NCBI GenBank assembly: GCA_026770025.1
Contig: JAMXDE010000004.1
Coordinates: 2,356,001 to 2,420,000 of the forward strand
Origin: Craspedostauros australis
Taxonomy: Eukaryota; Bacillariophyta; Bacillariophyceae; Mastogloiales; Achnanthaceae
Direction: 5' to 3'
Length of the DNA stretch: 64,000 nucleotides
Position 1 is the stretch's first letter; every line of letters starts with the position of its first letter. Made by a program: the position numbers and the translations under genes. Shown one piece after another: positions 10,882-21,475 of the stretch. The notes under the pieces were generated by a model that worked only from the letters and a program-made list of their open reading frames with translations, searched no databases and was not told where the DNA came from.

Positions 10882-12417
10882 GTTGATCTGACGATCGATG
10901 AAATTCACAGGAAGATCACGGTCGACTGAGGAAGCACAACAAGTCAATGACGAAGGGGTGCGCGCACACATCTGTGCCATGCTTGTGCACAAACTCACAT
11001 GCACACATCACCCCCATATATCGTCTTCATTCTTGCCTGCTCTGCTCTGTATACGATACTATTACGGTCTAACAGAGAAAAGGATAGGAGGAAAGGTCCA
11101 TTCTTTTCAACCCCAAACCAAGAAAATGCGGCGCAGAGCACCAACTAGGTATGCTGGATACCAACAAGAGCAGCGACATCAGGAGCACCATGGAGCACAA
11201 CATCGATAGCAATACCAGTGGGATGAACAGGACACTACATAACACTTCCATGCATACAAGTACACTCGTACACTAGTGCACGACACCAACACGACAACGA
11301 TCACCGCAAAGACAATCTGAACCACACTACCAACAGAGTGGTCGTAGGCACACCACATGCCAGACCTGAAGCCGGTAGCAGAGGTTGCGGAAGATCAGCT
11401 CTACACAAGCACCTCACTGCAACATCGAATGCATGGATTCATTGAAGAAATAGATATTCCACACAACTGTTATAATAGGTACCATACACACCTACCCCAC
11501 ATGCACATGCATACTCTTGCCGTGTCATGAATACTGTATTCGCGCAGCGGTGCGAATACATGTGGAGTATAATACAATAGTCTGACAGTACCATGCATGC
11601 AACCACTCGCACCTCTTCCGCTTCAACATTGTACCAGTATCATACTCTAACAGTACCTTGGCAGAGGCGCTTGAAGGGGTTATACCATGCGCTGACTATG
11701 GTCTTGTCTTTCGCTGTTTGTGCGATACTCTACTCGGCAACCCTGGATGGCAATCGCGCCATGTTCTGTTTGATCTCTCTCTCTCTCGACCTCAGAGCAA
11801 CATCCACGATGTGTGTGTACGTAATTTGTCATTTGTCGGCAACTGCAGGTATGCTTCGTTCGGAGCTCGCTTCGCAGCGCTACGTCATCACTGATTCCTT
11901 TGCCGGCAAACGAAAGACGTTGCAACGACTTGAAGACCTCCGAGATACCGAGAAGAACCGAAATGCAACGAAGAGGACAGACCACATCAGAGATGACGAT
12001 CTCTGGTCACGCGCGACAGGGACGCTCAGAGAAGAGTTGATGCTTGTGGACTGTGGCGAATGGTGTTCTTGTTAGATGCTGTTTGAATGTAGAAAGAAAG
12101 CGCTTTGGAAATCGAATCTTCGACTCCATCGACCACGGCGACAAAAACGAAAAGGTTGCCACCACATACCGCCACAACGGACATCACGACACAAGACGAC
12201 ACAACACAAGGCAACACCACACAAAGCTGCGCTCGCTGTGAGCACAGTGGTTCTTGGTACTCCCCATACCATCCCCCATCTCCCTGTCCCATACTCTATC
12301 AGCACACTTGCTTGCTCTTTACGGAGCCCTGAACTTGGCGTCAACGATTACATGGTATAATAGATCAGTTCTAATACGAAAAGAAAGCAGAGGATTCCAA
12401 GTGTTGACGTGCCAGCC
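10882..12417. other. Intergenic region, no gene recognised
   Basis: About 1.5 kb between two same-strand genes. It contains AT-richer parts with repeated short words (CATGCA, GTACCAT) around 11450-11650. The frame at 11593-12075 is short, lacks a recognisable domain and shares no pattern with a family I know. Confidence 0.5.
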
Positions 12418-14016
12418 ATGACAAACTCCATCGGCAGTGCGAACGGCAGTGCTGATGGCAGTGCCAGCAACAACAAGTCGAACAATGTCAGAACCAGCAG
12501 CAATACCACCACCAACAACAGCAACAGCAGCAGAAATGATCACCCATCGAGGGATCCCGATCATGATGATGATGATGATGCTGCTGGTGAACAAGCAAAC
12601 AATAATCTCAGGACTGATGAGGCCGCCGATGATGACTCCAGCCACGACAGCAGTGACAACAACCGAGATGGTGATAGCGATGACGGCGGGGGCAGTGACT
12701 GCGACAGCAATGGCCAAGATAACAGCGTCTGCAACAGCATCAACCTCATTGACGACGAGGTCCAAACGGATATCGCCCTGCACGAGTTCTTTCAAATACT
12801 GCAGATGCAAAAAACGCCGACGTCACACACGCGATCGACGACGGAGAAGAATGAGCATCCGTCGCAGTACTGCGTGATCATACCAGCCTCCTTCGAGTTC
12901 TGGAACAAGGCCGTCGAGAAGGGCTACGCGTTCGGAAATCTGCGACGGCTCGTGAAGGCCAACGGCATGATATCGTTCGGATCCATCTTCGCGCATGATG
13001 AGGAGCTGTCGATCTTCAAGGCCATCTGCTGCATCAACGGCATCTTTCTGCATCTGAAGCAGAACAATTCGTGGTTGGCGCCGCTGCTGCGGATATTCTT
13101 CGGCATGCTGCAGAACGGTGGCGCGAATGGGACGCTTGCCATTTTCAGTCCCTTCGTCAAGATGTTCAACAGCGGCGACGTGCCGTTGCCCAAGGTGAAG
13201 ACGGTGGAGCTGGACGATCTGGATCTCACGAACCAGACGAAGCTGCTGCGGCGCGTCGCCATGACGGCCAGGATTGTCTGTTGCTTCGAATGCGAATTCG
13301 GCGCGTCATCCCACGCGTTTCAATCGTATCTGCTGGGGACGGAGGAGGAATGCCGTGTGGAGTCGTTGGATATGGAGGAGTGCGATTTTGACTGCGACAG
13401 CCTCGTGCCGATCCTGCAATCGAATCGCCTCACCCGGATCGGTCTGTACGACAAGAGAGAATTCTACAGCAGCTCCGATCTCGCCAAGATCATGGACACG
13501 CTGAGCAAATCCAACCTGCAGATCATCATACTGAACGTGTTCGCCGATCACGACAAATGGTGGTCCCAAATCGTGTCGTTGCTGCAGCGCAACACGAACC
13601 TCGTCACGCTGGATTTGTTCGATGCGAGCAAACCCCGAGTGGGCCCGCCGCGCGACGTGATGCAACTGGTGCAGACCGCGGCGACAGCGCCGCGTCTCTC
13701 CATGATCCGCCTCACGCCGCCGCCCGCGAAACGATGGCAGCGCATGATGCGGCGTATGCTGCGACGCAACGAGCTCGTGCGCAATCTGGGATGCACCACG
13801 CTGTCGCCGCATATCTTCGGCACGCTCATCTGCAAGGTCAGTGATGATCCCACGTTGGTGTGGGAGTTGCTGATCCGATCCGCCGACATCCTGAAGCGAT
13901 CGTGGGACAGCGGACGTGCCAAACGTGTCGCGGCGTGGCGCAAGGAGATCGAGGAGGATCGCGAACGTTTGCGCAAGAAAGTGAAGCGGTTTGGGGAGAT
14001 GAAACGCATGTTGTGA
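12418..14016 (+). CDS. Leucine-rich protein with acidic Asn/Ser-rich N-terminus, function unknown
   Basis: Encodes 532 aa from the ATG at 12418; the frame opens nine bases earlier at a GTG, which I do not use. Residues 1-120 are low complexity (Asn, Ser, Asp), including an Asp run. The rest is ordered: a segment around EFWNKAVEKGYAFGNLRRLV, then irregular leucine-rich units such as VESLDMEECDFDCDSLVPIL, RLTRIGLYDK, LQIIILNVF and NLVTLDLF, about 25-30 residues apart. A basic helical tail closes the protein (RLRKKVKRFGEMKRM). Stramenopile genomes encode many single-copy LRR-like proteins of this layout, usually without a known role. There is no signal peptide or membrane segment, so it is probably cytosolic or nuclear. 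The gene is intronless as read. Confidence 0.75.
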   Translation: MTNSIGSANGSADGSASNNKSNNVRTSSNTTTNNSNSSRNDHPSRDPDHDDDDDAAGEQANNNLRTDEAADDDSSHDSSDNNRDGDSDDGGGSDCDSNGQDNSVCNSINLIDDEVQTDIALHEFFQILQMQKTPTSHTRSTTEKNEHPSQYCVIIPASFEFWNKAVEKGYAFGNLRRLVKANGMISFGSIFAHDEELSIFKAICCINGIFLHLKQNNSWLAPLLRIFFGMLQNGGANGTLAIFSPFVKMFNSGDVPLPKVKTVELDDLDLTNQTKLLRRVAMTARIVCCFECEFGASSHAFQSYLLGTEEECRVESLDMEECDFDCDSLVPILQSNRLTRIGLYDKREFYSSSDLAKIMDTLSKSNLQIIILNVFADHDKWWSQIVSLLQRNTNLVTLDLFDASKPRVGPPRDVMQLVQTAATAPRLSMIRLTPPPAKRWQRMMRRMLRRNELVRNLGCTTLSPHIFGTLICKVSDDPTLVWELLIRSADILKRSWDSGRAKRVAAWRKEIEEDRERLRKKVKRFGEMKRML

Positions 14017-15353
14017 GGAATCTTTAGTTCGTGATTGAATTGGAACGTGAAACGGATAATTTGGAGGGTGTATCAAACTTCGACTAACTCGATCCAAATA
14101 AATTCTCCAATGACAACGAAAACAGATGTTCCCACACTCCGAAGGAAGAATTCTGGTGGCTGTTTCAATTGACTCCGTCTGATTGGTTGGCGTCGATGGG
14201 AATTGTTCTGAACCGAGACCGAACCAAATTCTGCTCACATTTTTCCCATGCGATTGTGGCAACGTGGTCGTGATCATCGTTGTCGTGTTGTTGTGCGTGT
14301 TTGTGTGTGCGTGTGTTTGTTTGTTTGTTGAATTCCGATGATTCGTTGGTTGCAGCGCGGAACATGATGGAAAGAAGAGTAAAGGACGAAAAGACTGCGG
14401 GGTTGCGTGTTGGATGAGTTGTTGCGAGATTGCGTTCCACATGAGTTGGGACCGACGACGACGACAACGACGACGACAGCACAAACGTAAGGCGATCGCA
14501 ATTGTCGCTTGTACTCTCCATTGCAAACACAATCCAAACGAGGTACGACTCTGAATAGTATGGTGTGGCGTGGTGTGGCAGAGTGCGCGGCTGGCGACAG
14601 AGAAGAACGGACAGAGTCGCATCCTGTGACGACAGCATCTGCAACTCACTCTCGCTCTCACAGAATCCATTTACTCTGCTCTGCCTTTGCTTGCCCTGCT
14701 CCGACGTCTTTCCATTCTACTGTGATCCGATCACATCCTCCTCCTTCAACAAACCAGATCTCAAGGACACAAGTCGACACAGCACCCTTGTTGCAGTTGT
14801 TCCTCTCTATCTCTCCGTCCATCCACACTGCACCACACCATACTCCATCAGATACAGATACAGACACAGACAGACAGCACACAACCATCACAATTCCATT
14901 CATCAAGCCTTCCATCCATTATTACTTGATCAGTCGGTGAGTCTTCGTTTGCGTTCTCAAAATGGCATCGCGCGCTGTTCTGTCAATGCAATGGTCGTCA
15001 TGCGAGGATGCCATGGGAGAGCAGCCATGGGTTGCTGATTGCATCGGCATGCCATACTGCATTGCATCCATTTCGTCCAGTCCAGTCCATCCAATACACC
15101 ATCCATTGGCATCACTTCCACTCACACCGTTCATTGCTCCATTCACTGTTCCCTGTTGTGCTTGTGACAATGTCTCGACGATGGACAACCAACCGCATCC
15201 ACCATCACTGCACAATCGGTCGCTCTCTCATCTCCAACATCAACAATGACAATCGATTATCGTAGCATTCGAATAGTACCAACATTCATCTCAGCAAGAC
15301 TCATCACATCTGTCAGTATCAACACCAGCTACCACCAATAACCACAAACAACC
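14017..15353. other. Intergenic region, probable promoter and leader of the plastid transporter
   Basis: Contains 3' flanking DNA of the leucine-rich gene, a GTTT run (14317-14332), a GAC run (about 14452-14478) and CAGA/CATCCA-rich simple sequence. The last 100 bp before the next ATG are CA-rich and G-poor, as in other leaders here. No gene or RNA recognised. Confidence 0.5.
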
Positions 15354-16736
15354 ATGAAGTTCCAACCGTCATCATTGCTGCTCCTCGCGGCTGCCACCAC
15401 CTTCACTCATCAACACACCGCAGCCGCCTTGGCTTTCTCACCATCCACGGGGACGAGCAGGGGCACGGCGCAACGCGCATTCCAAAATCATCGCAGCAAC
15501 GCCCGTCCATCCGCCACGACATTGTCGGTCTCATCCACATCAGACAAAGCAGCGAAGGTTGCGCGCAGTTCCGCCGGCGCCAAGACGAAGAAGGTGGCCG
15601 GCAATGCGGCTGCCAGCGGCGTCTCCAATCCATTCGCACAGTGGATGCCGCAGCAAAACCCGGCCATCACCACCACGACAAAGACGGCGACAACATCACG
15701 ATCAGCACCAACTCCGTCTGCGGAGGCGGACAGCCAGCCATTCTCGCTGTCATCGCTGTCATCGATGGATGACTACACCAAGGGCTTTGCGATCATCGGA
15801 TTCATCACATTCCTTAATGCCACCACCAACCCACTGTGGCATGGTGCGTTCGCAAATGGCGGACCGCCGCCCCTCCTCCTCAATGCGGCCGTCGCCGTCG
15901 TCGCATGGGCGGGTCTCGTCGTCGGCGGTTCCTCCCTCGATTCCAGCGTCGATTCCATGAAGGATCTGGCCGGCACCGATGAGGACCTGGGATGGCAGCA
16001 GTGGTTCGGCGGCGTCGAATTGGGATTCTGGAAATTCCTCGGCACCACGTCGCATCTCTACGGTCTCTCCATGACGTCCGCCAACCACGGCGCCTTCCTC
16101 ATCCAGCTCACCACCCTCATCGTGCCCGTCATCCAAGGTCTGCGAGGCGAGAAGATCCCGCGCCAAATCCAGGCCGCCGTCGCCCTCGCCCTGCTGGGCG
16201 TCTACGCCTTCACGCAGGACCCCAACGGCGCCATGACGGATGGCACGCCCGAAACGCAGGCCATCGGCGACGCGCTCTGCGTGGCGTGCGCCTTCTTCTA
16301 CTCCTTCTACGACATCCAGACCTTCAAATGGGGACGCATCATCCCGCGCACGCAGCTCGTCACGACCAAGATCGCGACGCAGGCCTTCCTCAGCGTCGCA
16401 TTGTGCATCGGGCTGGCCTACGACGACACGCTGTCGTACTTCCAGAACAATCCGGACTTTTTGACGCAGAGCTCGCTCGTGCCCGTCGTCTTGTGGAGCG
16501 GGTTGATCGTCAACGCGTTGGCCACCTTCCTGCAGGTCGGCGGCATGCAAGCCGTGGGTCCCACGCGCGCGCAGACCATCTTCGCGTCGCAGCCGCTGTG
16601 GTCGTCGGCGTTGGCCTACGCCTTCTTGGGCGAGACCATCGGTTTCCAAGGTGCCATGGGCGGCACGGCGTTCCTGTTTGCACTGTATCTTGCCATCACG
16701 GCGCCCAAGGAGGGTGCTGCCGAGTCGACGGCCTAA
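15354..16736 (+). CDS. Plastid-targeted EamA/DMT-family transporter
   Basis: Encodes 460 aa from an ATG in a CAACCATG context. Residues 1-27 form a signal peptide with a hydrophobic core, followed by an ALAFSPS motif. This matches the ASAFAP signature with Phe at +1 that directs proteins into complex plastids of diatoms. A Ser/Thr/Ala-rich, Asp-poor transit-like stretch follows to about residue 135. The mature part has about ten hydrophobic segments arranged as two EamA halves; the second contains GPTRAQTIFASQPLWSSALA and AYAFLGETIGFQGAMGG, typical of the drug/metabolite transporter superfamily and of plant chloroplast members. The substrate cannot be read from sequence. It most likely sits in a plastid envelope membrane. 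No intron is apparent. Confidence 0.82.
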   Translation: MKFQPSSLLLLAAATTFTHQHTAAALAFSPSTGTSRGTAQRAFQNHRSNARPSATTLSVSSTSDKAAKVARSSAGAKTKKVAGNAAASGVSNPFAQWMPQQNPAITTTTKTATTSRSAPTPSAEADSQPFSLSSLSSMDDYTKGFAIIGFITFLNATTNPLWHGAFANGGPPPLLLNAAVAVVAWAGLVVGGSSLDSSVDSMKDLAGTDEDLGWQQWFGGVELGFWKFLGTTSHLYGLSMTSANHGAFLIQLTTLIVPVIQGLRGEKIPRQIQAAVALALLGVYAFTQDPNGAMTDGTPETQAIGDALCVACAFFYSFYDIQTFKWGRIIPRTQLVTTKIATQAFLSVALCIGLAYDDTLSYFQNNPDFLTQSSLVPVVLWSGLIVNALATFLQVGGMQAVGPTRAQTIFASQPLWSSALAYAFLGETIGFQGAMGGTAFLFALYLAITAPKEGAAESTA

Positions 16737-17358
16737 GCTCCATATTTTAGATCATGGAAGGTATCGCTCGATTCCATCTTTCAGTGATGAAGATCTCAAA
16801 CGACAACGTATGCGGCATCCACATCAAAGGCCTTTATAACATCAGAGTTCCAAACACACATGCGCTACTTTGGATAGAACAGAATAACGTATCATACCTA
16901 TTCTACGTAATATCCCATTATTTTGTTTTGCGAAAGAACCGACATCGTCGATGGTCAAGATTGGGGACTTGTTCGCGGCATACCGCCAAGTAGGGAAGGT
17001 GAGGTTGTTCGAAGATTGTTGGATGCATTGTGATGGGACAACAACGCGCTTCGTTGGATTCCACAGAAATGGATTGAAACCCGAATAACTCGCGACTGGA
17101 TGGAGATGCACAAACAACAAGATGAGTCAGACGTTTTCGAGACCGAACGACGACCATGGCGAAAATCGAGAGATGTTCACTCCTCTCAAACCCATCACAT
17201 CGTCATGCATGGCCTTCGTCGCTGTCTTTGTTGTGGAGAGAGAGGAGCAGTGTAACACCATACAATCCATCATCCGATAGAAGTCAGAGTCTGCAACCTT
17301 GCTTGTATCAGCACCATTCGCTACATACATAGCCTCCGCAACTACATCCACAATCATC
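16737..17358. other. Intergenic region, no gene recognised
   Basis: About 620 bp between two plus-strand genes. AT-rich for this window just after the transporter stop, then mixed. Open frames are short and not protein-like. Confidence 0.5.
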
Positions 17359-17835
17359 ATGCCGCCTCTCCTCCGCAGATGCGTCACATCAGCATGGACC
17401 ACCGCGCGGCGCACCAAGACGAGCAAGCCCAAGATCACAAAGAACAGCAGCAATGACGCTACCGTCCAATCGAAATGGTATGCACCGGGCAAACCGCTCA
17501 GCACCGATCGCGACATGGGACGCTACGGCTTGAAACGCATCGCGTACCATACGGTGAAACCACCGACATGGCAACTGCCACCGCATCCACCCAGCAAGAC
17601 GTGGGCCGATCGATTTGTGTATCCTCTCACGTTGGCATCGATCGCGGGTATGGGTATCTGGGTTTATTTGAATCCGGAAGAAGACGATATGACAGAATAC
17701 TGGAAGAAGGTGGAGTCGGGACAGATTCTGTTGGACGACGATGATGATGATGATGATGACGACTTTGATGATGATGACGATGATGATGAAGATTGGGAGG
17801 ATGAGAAGGAGACTGCTGCGGCCAAAAGACGGTAA
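17359..17835 (+). CDS. Small single-pass protein with acidic tail, probably mitochondrial
   Basis: Encodes 158 aa from the ATG at 17359 (the frame is open upstream to a TTG only). The N-terminus (MPPLLRRCVTSAWTTARRTK) is rich in Arg, Ser and Thr and free of acidic residues, as in mitochondrial presequences. A Pro/Trp-containing segment (YHTVKPPTWQLPPHPPSKTW) precedes one membrane helix at about residues 92-110 (YPLTLASIAGMGIWVYLNP). A short EYWKKVE segment follows, then an almost pure Asp/Glu tail of about 30 residues. The layout resembles small accessory subunits of respiratory complexes, for example an ESSS/NDUFB11-type protein, but I cannot confirm this. The acidic run is coded by GAT/GAC triplets at 17737-17793. 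Confidence 0.65.
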   Translation: MPPLLRRCVTSAWTTARRTKTSKPKITKNSSNDATVQSKWYAPGKPLSTDRDMGRYGLKRIAYHTVKPPTWQLPPHPPSKTWADRFVYPLTLASIAGMGIWVYLNPEEDDMTEYWKKVESGQILLDDDDDDDDDDFDDDDDDDEDWEDEKETAAAKRR

Positions 17836-18482
17836 ATTGATGATTCTGTATGGTACGAGTGCTATGATATAATGTGTGTTATGCATCGGGCAAGCGTCTA
17901 TTATGCCATTCAGCTCAATGGTGAAATCGCTTCTGGTGTACACGTACGAGCAGAGCAGGTGATGGCGAACGCAAGCACATCCAGAACATCCAATAACACA
18001 TTCGCAGTAACCACAACAACAAACATGTAGAATATAGAGCATTATGTTTCACATCGTACTTATGCTTCATCCATCTGTAGACTTTATTGTGTTTGAGTAC
18101 ATCGTCCCGCAGTGTTGGCTGCGGTCCTTGTTCTTGCTGCTTGTCTTGTCGGTACAATTACAGTATGGTGCTATCGTACAACATGACGTGCATAGATCGC
18201 GCATCGTAATACTTGATTCCAAGTTGGTTGCTGGTATCACGACCATGCGAGAGTTCATGTTGGGCCACACGCGTTTCCACATCATCGCAGTGTATGATTG
18301 TAGTATAATATAATATGCACGAGCATGGTATGATACGTTATCAAATCCAAGCGCCCTACGTCCACACCGCACATGGTGTCTCCTCCTACGACGTATTCCC
18401 TGAAATCATGCCATCGCCCGCGCGGATGTTGCAGCACTCTGCGCTAGTCTTTGCTGCACCGCAGAAAGCATCGATCTTACGA
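17836..18482. other. Convergent intergenic region
   Basis: About 650 bp between the 3' ends of the acidic-tail gene (plus) and the cold-shock gene (minus). Presumably it holds both 3' ends. No gene recognised. Confidence 0.5.
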
Positions 18483-19234
18483 TCAGTACGAACTACCGCC
18501 ACCGCTGCCTCCGAAGCTGCCTCCATCGAACGAACCGCGGTAGTTGTCGTAGTCCATGCGGGATCGGCGCGGAGCACCCTGCACGTAGGCACCCATCGGT
18601 CCTGTCACGTTCGATGCCTTGATCTTGCCCTCTGGTGTTGTGATTGTGGAGAATTCGACTGGCTCACCTTCCTGCGAGTTGCAATGTGCACATGAGAGAG
18701 AGAGAGAGAGAGCATGGGATGGGATAGACGTGATGAATGGTATTGTATGATAGGGTGTGAAATGAGGTTGTTGGAGAATGTTAGAAGACAGAGAATGGCT
18801 GGATCGCAGACATCGCAAATATGAGTAACCTTTTGCGTGATGATCCAACACGGCAAGTGCACAAGTGCACAGCCATCCCGCCATTGCCTAGCAAACCGAG
18901 CAAATTCTCACACTCCAAAACTTCACATCGCTCCGCTCCTTGCCATCGCACTGCTCCTTGCCATCGCACTGCTCTGACGTCCAAACCAACTCGACCAAAG
19001 CCAACGTACCGCGAGGGAGCGGAACTCCTCGGCATGGATGGCGGTCTGATGCACGAAGACATCGGAAGATCCATCCTCAGGCGTGATGAAGCCGAATCCC
19101 TTCTTGGTGTCGAACCACTTGACGGTTCCATTCTTCACCATGTCGGAGAAGGCGCGCACGCCCATGAAGGAGGGTGTCTGCTGCGAAGCAAGCACGGAGC
19201 GTGTAAAGCTGGAGGAAAGGATGGAACGGAACAT
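18483..19234 (-). CDS. Cold-shock-domain protein, two exons, likely mitochondrial
   Basis: Exon 1 is 19234-19010 and exon 2 is 18671-18483, with a 338-nt intron (GTACGT donor, CGCAG acceptor, phase 0). The joined product is 137 aa. Residues 1-30 ([20 protein letters not shown]...) lack acidic residues and look like a mitochondrial presequence. The cold-shock domain follows: [20 protein letters not shown] carries RNP1 and [11 protein letters not shown] carries RNP2. The intron splits the domain exactly at FRSLA/EGEPVEF, restoring the family's usual sequence. The tail is Gly/Ser-rich with Arg and Tyr, as in glycine-rich RNA-binding proteins. Such proteins bind single-stranded RNA or DNA and act as RNA chaperones. 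The frame is open upstream of exon 1 but its only ATG is at 19234. The intron contains a GA run and an 18-bp tandem duplication. Confidence 0.88.
18935..18970. repeat. 18-bp tandem duplication in the cold-shock gene intron
   Basis: Two exact copies of an 18-bp unit (GCTCCTTGCCATCGCACT) lie head to tail inside the intron, close to the donor end on the minus strand. Confidence 0.75.
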
Positions 19235-20071
19235 GGTGGCTGTTGCTAAGCTTGTTGTTGTGCTTGTTGTTGCTCTTGGTGTGTTCAAGTATGGAGTACA
19301 ACAACAGAGTGGTTGATTGCTTGAGGCTTCGCTTGTCACAAAGGAGGTCGACGGTGCTGTTCGTTTTGGATCCTTGGGATTGCTGTCGTCGTGCAGTGTG
19401 GCGCCAACCTTCGCTGCACACCACAACAACAGCAGCGACACTGCCACCGCAGAAGCTGGCAAAGCGGTCGTGTTTGGGTTCCTGTTTGGGTTCTTCGTCT
19501 GCCTCCGTCCGAATTTGATTGTGGCATTTTGCTTGGTTGTGCATGGTTGGTCACTTTTCCACGAATCAAATACAGCCAATCAAAGCTGTTTGCATCGATA
19601 GTCTACGATTCATCTCTCGTTCTGTCTACTCGCGTACTTGTGAACGATGAGAATTTTCTTCGCCCCGCGGAGGAATCATAACCAGATAGAGAAATTTTTA
19701 TGGGGGTCGCCCCCAAAAACGAAATCGGAATCCGATTTCAGATGGGCTCTCGAAACTGGGATATTCAGATCTTTCCGATTTCGAAACCAACCAAACCCAT
19801 GTCGCATCACTGCTTGAAATTGGGAAGCAACTGCTTGCGGGAATTCTCTAGCAAGTTAGAAATAGCCAGTGGCAACGACTACCTGGCGCAATAGAATATC
19901 GGTACAGACTCCACTCATCTACACTTCTCGCAAGTTCCGCCTTCCAATTGCACCGTGCAATGCAAACGAGCAGGTGTGGTAACGGAGAACGCAGAGTGCA
20001 ATCATCCAAAATACTCTATCTGTGCTTGCGACACATACTTTACTCGAATCTATTATTGTATCATCTTCCAC
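19235..20071. other. Intergenic region with short palindromes
   Basis: Lies upstream of the cold-shock gene and downstream of the RING gene. It includes a G5/C5 hairpin (about 19699-19713) followed by a perfect inverted repeat, GAAATCGGA-A-TCCGATTTC, at 19720-19738, and another CCGATTTCG about 40 bp further. No gene recognised. Confidence 0.55.
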
Positions 20072-21475
20072 TCAGTCTAACTGCTGCTGCGACGACCGAT
20101 GATACTGCGCAACGTGCCGTGCCTGACACAACGGACACGTGTTGCGTCGCGGCAGCCACGTCTTGAGGCAATCGACATGGAAATCATGACCACATGTGAG
20201 ATCGCCAACCCGATCACCATCCTCGAGAGGCAAGAAGCAGATGGCGCATGTTGGAGATTCGTCGTCGTCGTCGTCGATGGCTGGTGACGTCTGTCCGATG
20301 GTCGTGTCGACATTTTCCATGTCGCTATGAGCTTGTTCTTCGCTGGACGTGGTGTCGCTGGTGGGATTGGTTGCAATGCAGGCACCATGATCGGGCATGT
20401 TGCTTGCCACGCCATCTTCCTGGTCAGATGGTTCACCGGAGCTGCCATTCCTTCGCGCCTTGGAGCTGTGGTAGACTTTGGTCTTGAGCATGAGCCGTGG
20501 TTTGGCGTGATCCGGCACATCGTCATCGTTGCTGGTGACTTGATTGAGGATGGTGCCCCATACCCCAGGTCGGCCCACAAGCGGCATACGCCGCGACAAC
20601 GTGCCGACGACCATGTCCAACTGCGCACGCTGCCACATGGGCACGTTCCATCGACCCGGTATCGTGGGCGCCGTGCCATCGCGGCGTCGTTCGTTGACCT
20701 GCTGCTGCAACCGATCCAACGTCGCCTCCATGCGCGCTTGCTGCTGCTCGCGTGTTTGGCAGCACAGGAAGGGGCAGATCTGATGCAGGTATCCCAACGA
20801 ACTGCGGCCGTGCATCGTGCAGGTGCAAATGAGAACGAGACCCACGAACCACAGCACGACCAGCGGCCACGAATTGCGCGCCACGATGCGTTGCATGGAA
20901 TAGTCGTAGCAATCCACGGGCTCGTTGAAATCGGACGGGATGCCGCACAGAATTTCGGAATCGCCGAAGGTGGATTTGGGACAGTAGACGCCGCGGCTGA
21001 CCGTGGGCCGCCTGCCGATATTGACGCAGTCGCATCGTTCCAAGTACATCGGCGCCGACCTGATCTTCACGGTTCCGTCCATCTCGCTGTTGTCAACTGG
21101 TACCTCCTGAAGTCCACGCCCAGTGAAGGTAGAGAAGAGCAGTGGAGGCGTTTCCAACCTGCTGCTGACATCCATGCCATCGATGCCACCGTCTTGCGAG
21201 GGTCTCAACATCCGCTTTTGACCGCGTGGACCGTCATTATTCCTTGGGTCCTGCTGTCCTTGTCTGCGTGATCTGGTGTCACGGTCGTCGTCGTCGTCTT
21301 CGCGCGTGATGACTCTCTCGCCATCCACCTCCTCCATGCGGTACACCTTGCCGTCCGTGTGACAGACCTGGCGGTACCACGTGCTGGTATCCTGAGACGC
21401 AGCGACCGCCGTCAAACTCGACAACAGCAGCAGCAGCAGGACGCAAGACAGCAGAAGCGAAGATGAATTCCTCAT
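20072..21475 (-). CDS. Membrane RING-H2 E3 ubiquitin ligase
   Basis: Encodes 467 aa from the ATG at 21475; the frame opens earlier at a TTG, but the ATG gives an immediate signal peptide (MRNSSSLLLSCVLLLLLLSS). A lumenal or extracellular region follows with paired cysteines (CDCVNIGRR, YCPKSTFGDSEILC). One membrane helix lies near residue 200 (WPLVVLWFVGLVLICTCTM), and the rest is cytosolic. A C-terminal RING-H2 finger (C3H2C3) starts near residue 409: CAICFLPLEDGDRVGDLTCG, then HDFHVDC and CPLC. Such proteins transfer ubiquitin from an E2 to substrates, often at the ER, endosomes or vacuole. Substrates are unknown. The protein ends in a short Gln/Ser tail. Confidence 0.85.
   Translation of the reverse strand: MRNSSSLLLSCVLLLLLLSSLTAVAASQDTSTWYRQVCHTDGKVYRMEEVDGERVITREDDDDDRDTRSRRQGQQDPRNNDGPRGQKRMLRPSQDGGIDGMDVSSRLETPPLLFSTFTGRGLQEVPVDNSEMDGTVKIRSAPMYLERCDCVNIGRRPTVSRGVYCPKSTFGDSEILCGIPSDFNEPVDCYDYSMQRIVARNSWPLVVLWFVGLVLICTCTMHGRSSLGYLHQICPFLCCQTREQQQARMEATLDRLQQQVNERRRDGTAPTIPGRWNVPMWQRAQLDMVVGTLSRRMPLVGRPGVWGTILNQVTSNDDDVPDHAKPRLMLKTKVYHSSKARRNGSSGEPSDQEDGVASNMPDHGACIATNPTSDTTSSEEQAHSDMENVDTTIGQTSPAIDDDDDESPTCAICFLPLEDGDRVGDLTCGHDFHVDCLKTWLPRRNTCPLCQARHVAQYHRSSQQQLD

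Noticed and set aside
13306-14670. Minus-strand 454-codon frame
   Set aside because: It overlaps the leucine-rich gene in antisense and continues into simple GTTT/GAC repeats; no domain.
15759-16649. Minus-strand 296-codon frame
   Set aside because: Antisense to the plastid transporter, with charged low-order composition.
20327-21271. Plus-strand 314-codon frame
   Set aside because: Antisense to the RING-H2 gene, whose minus-strand frame has a signal peptide, membrane helix and zinc ligands.
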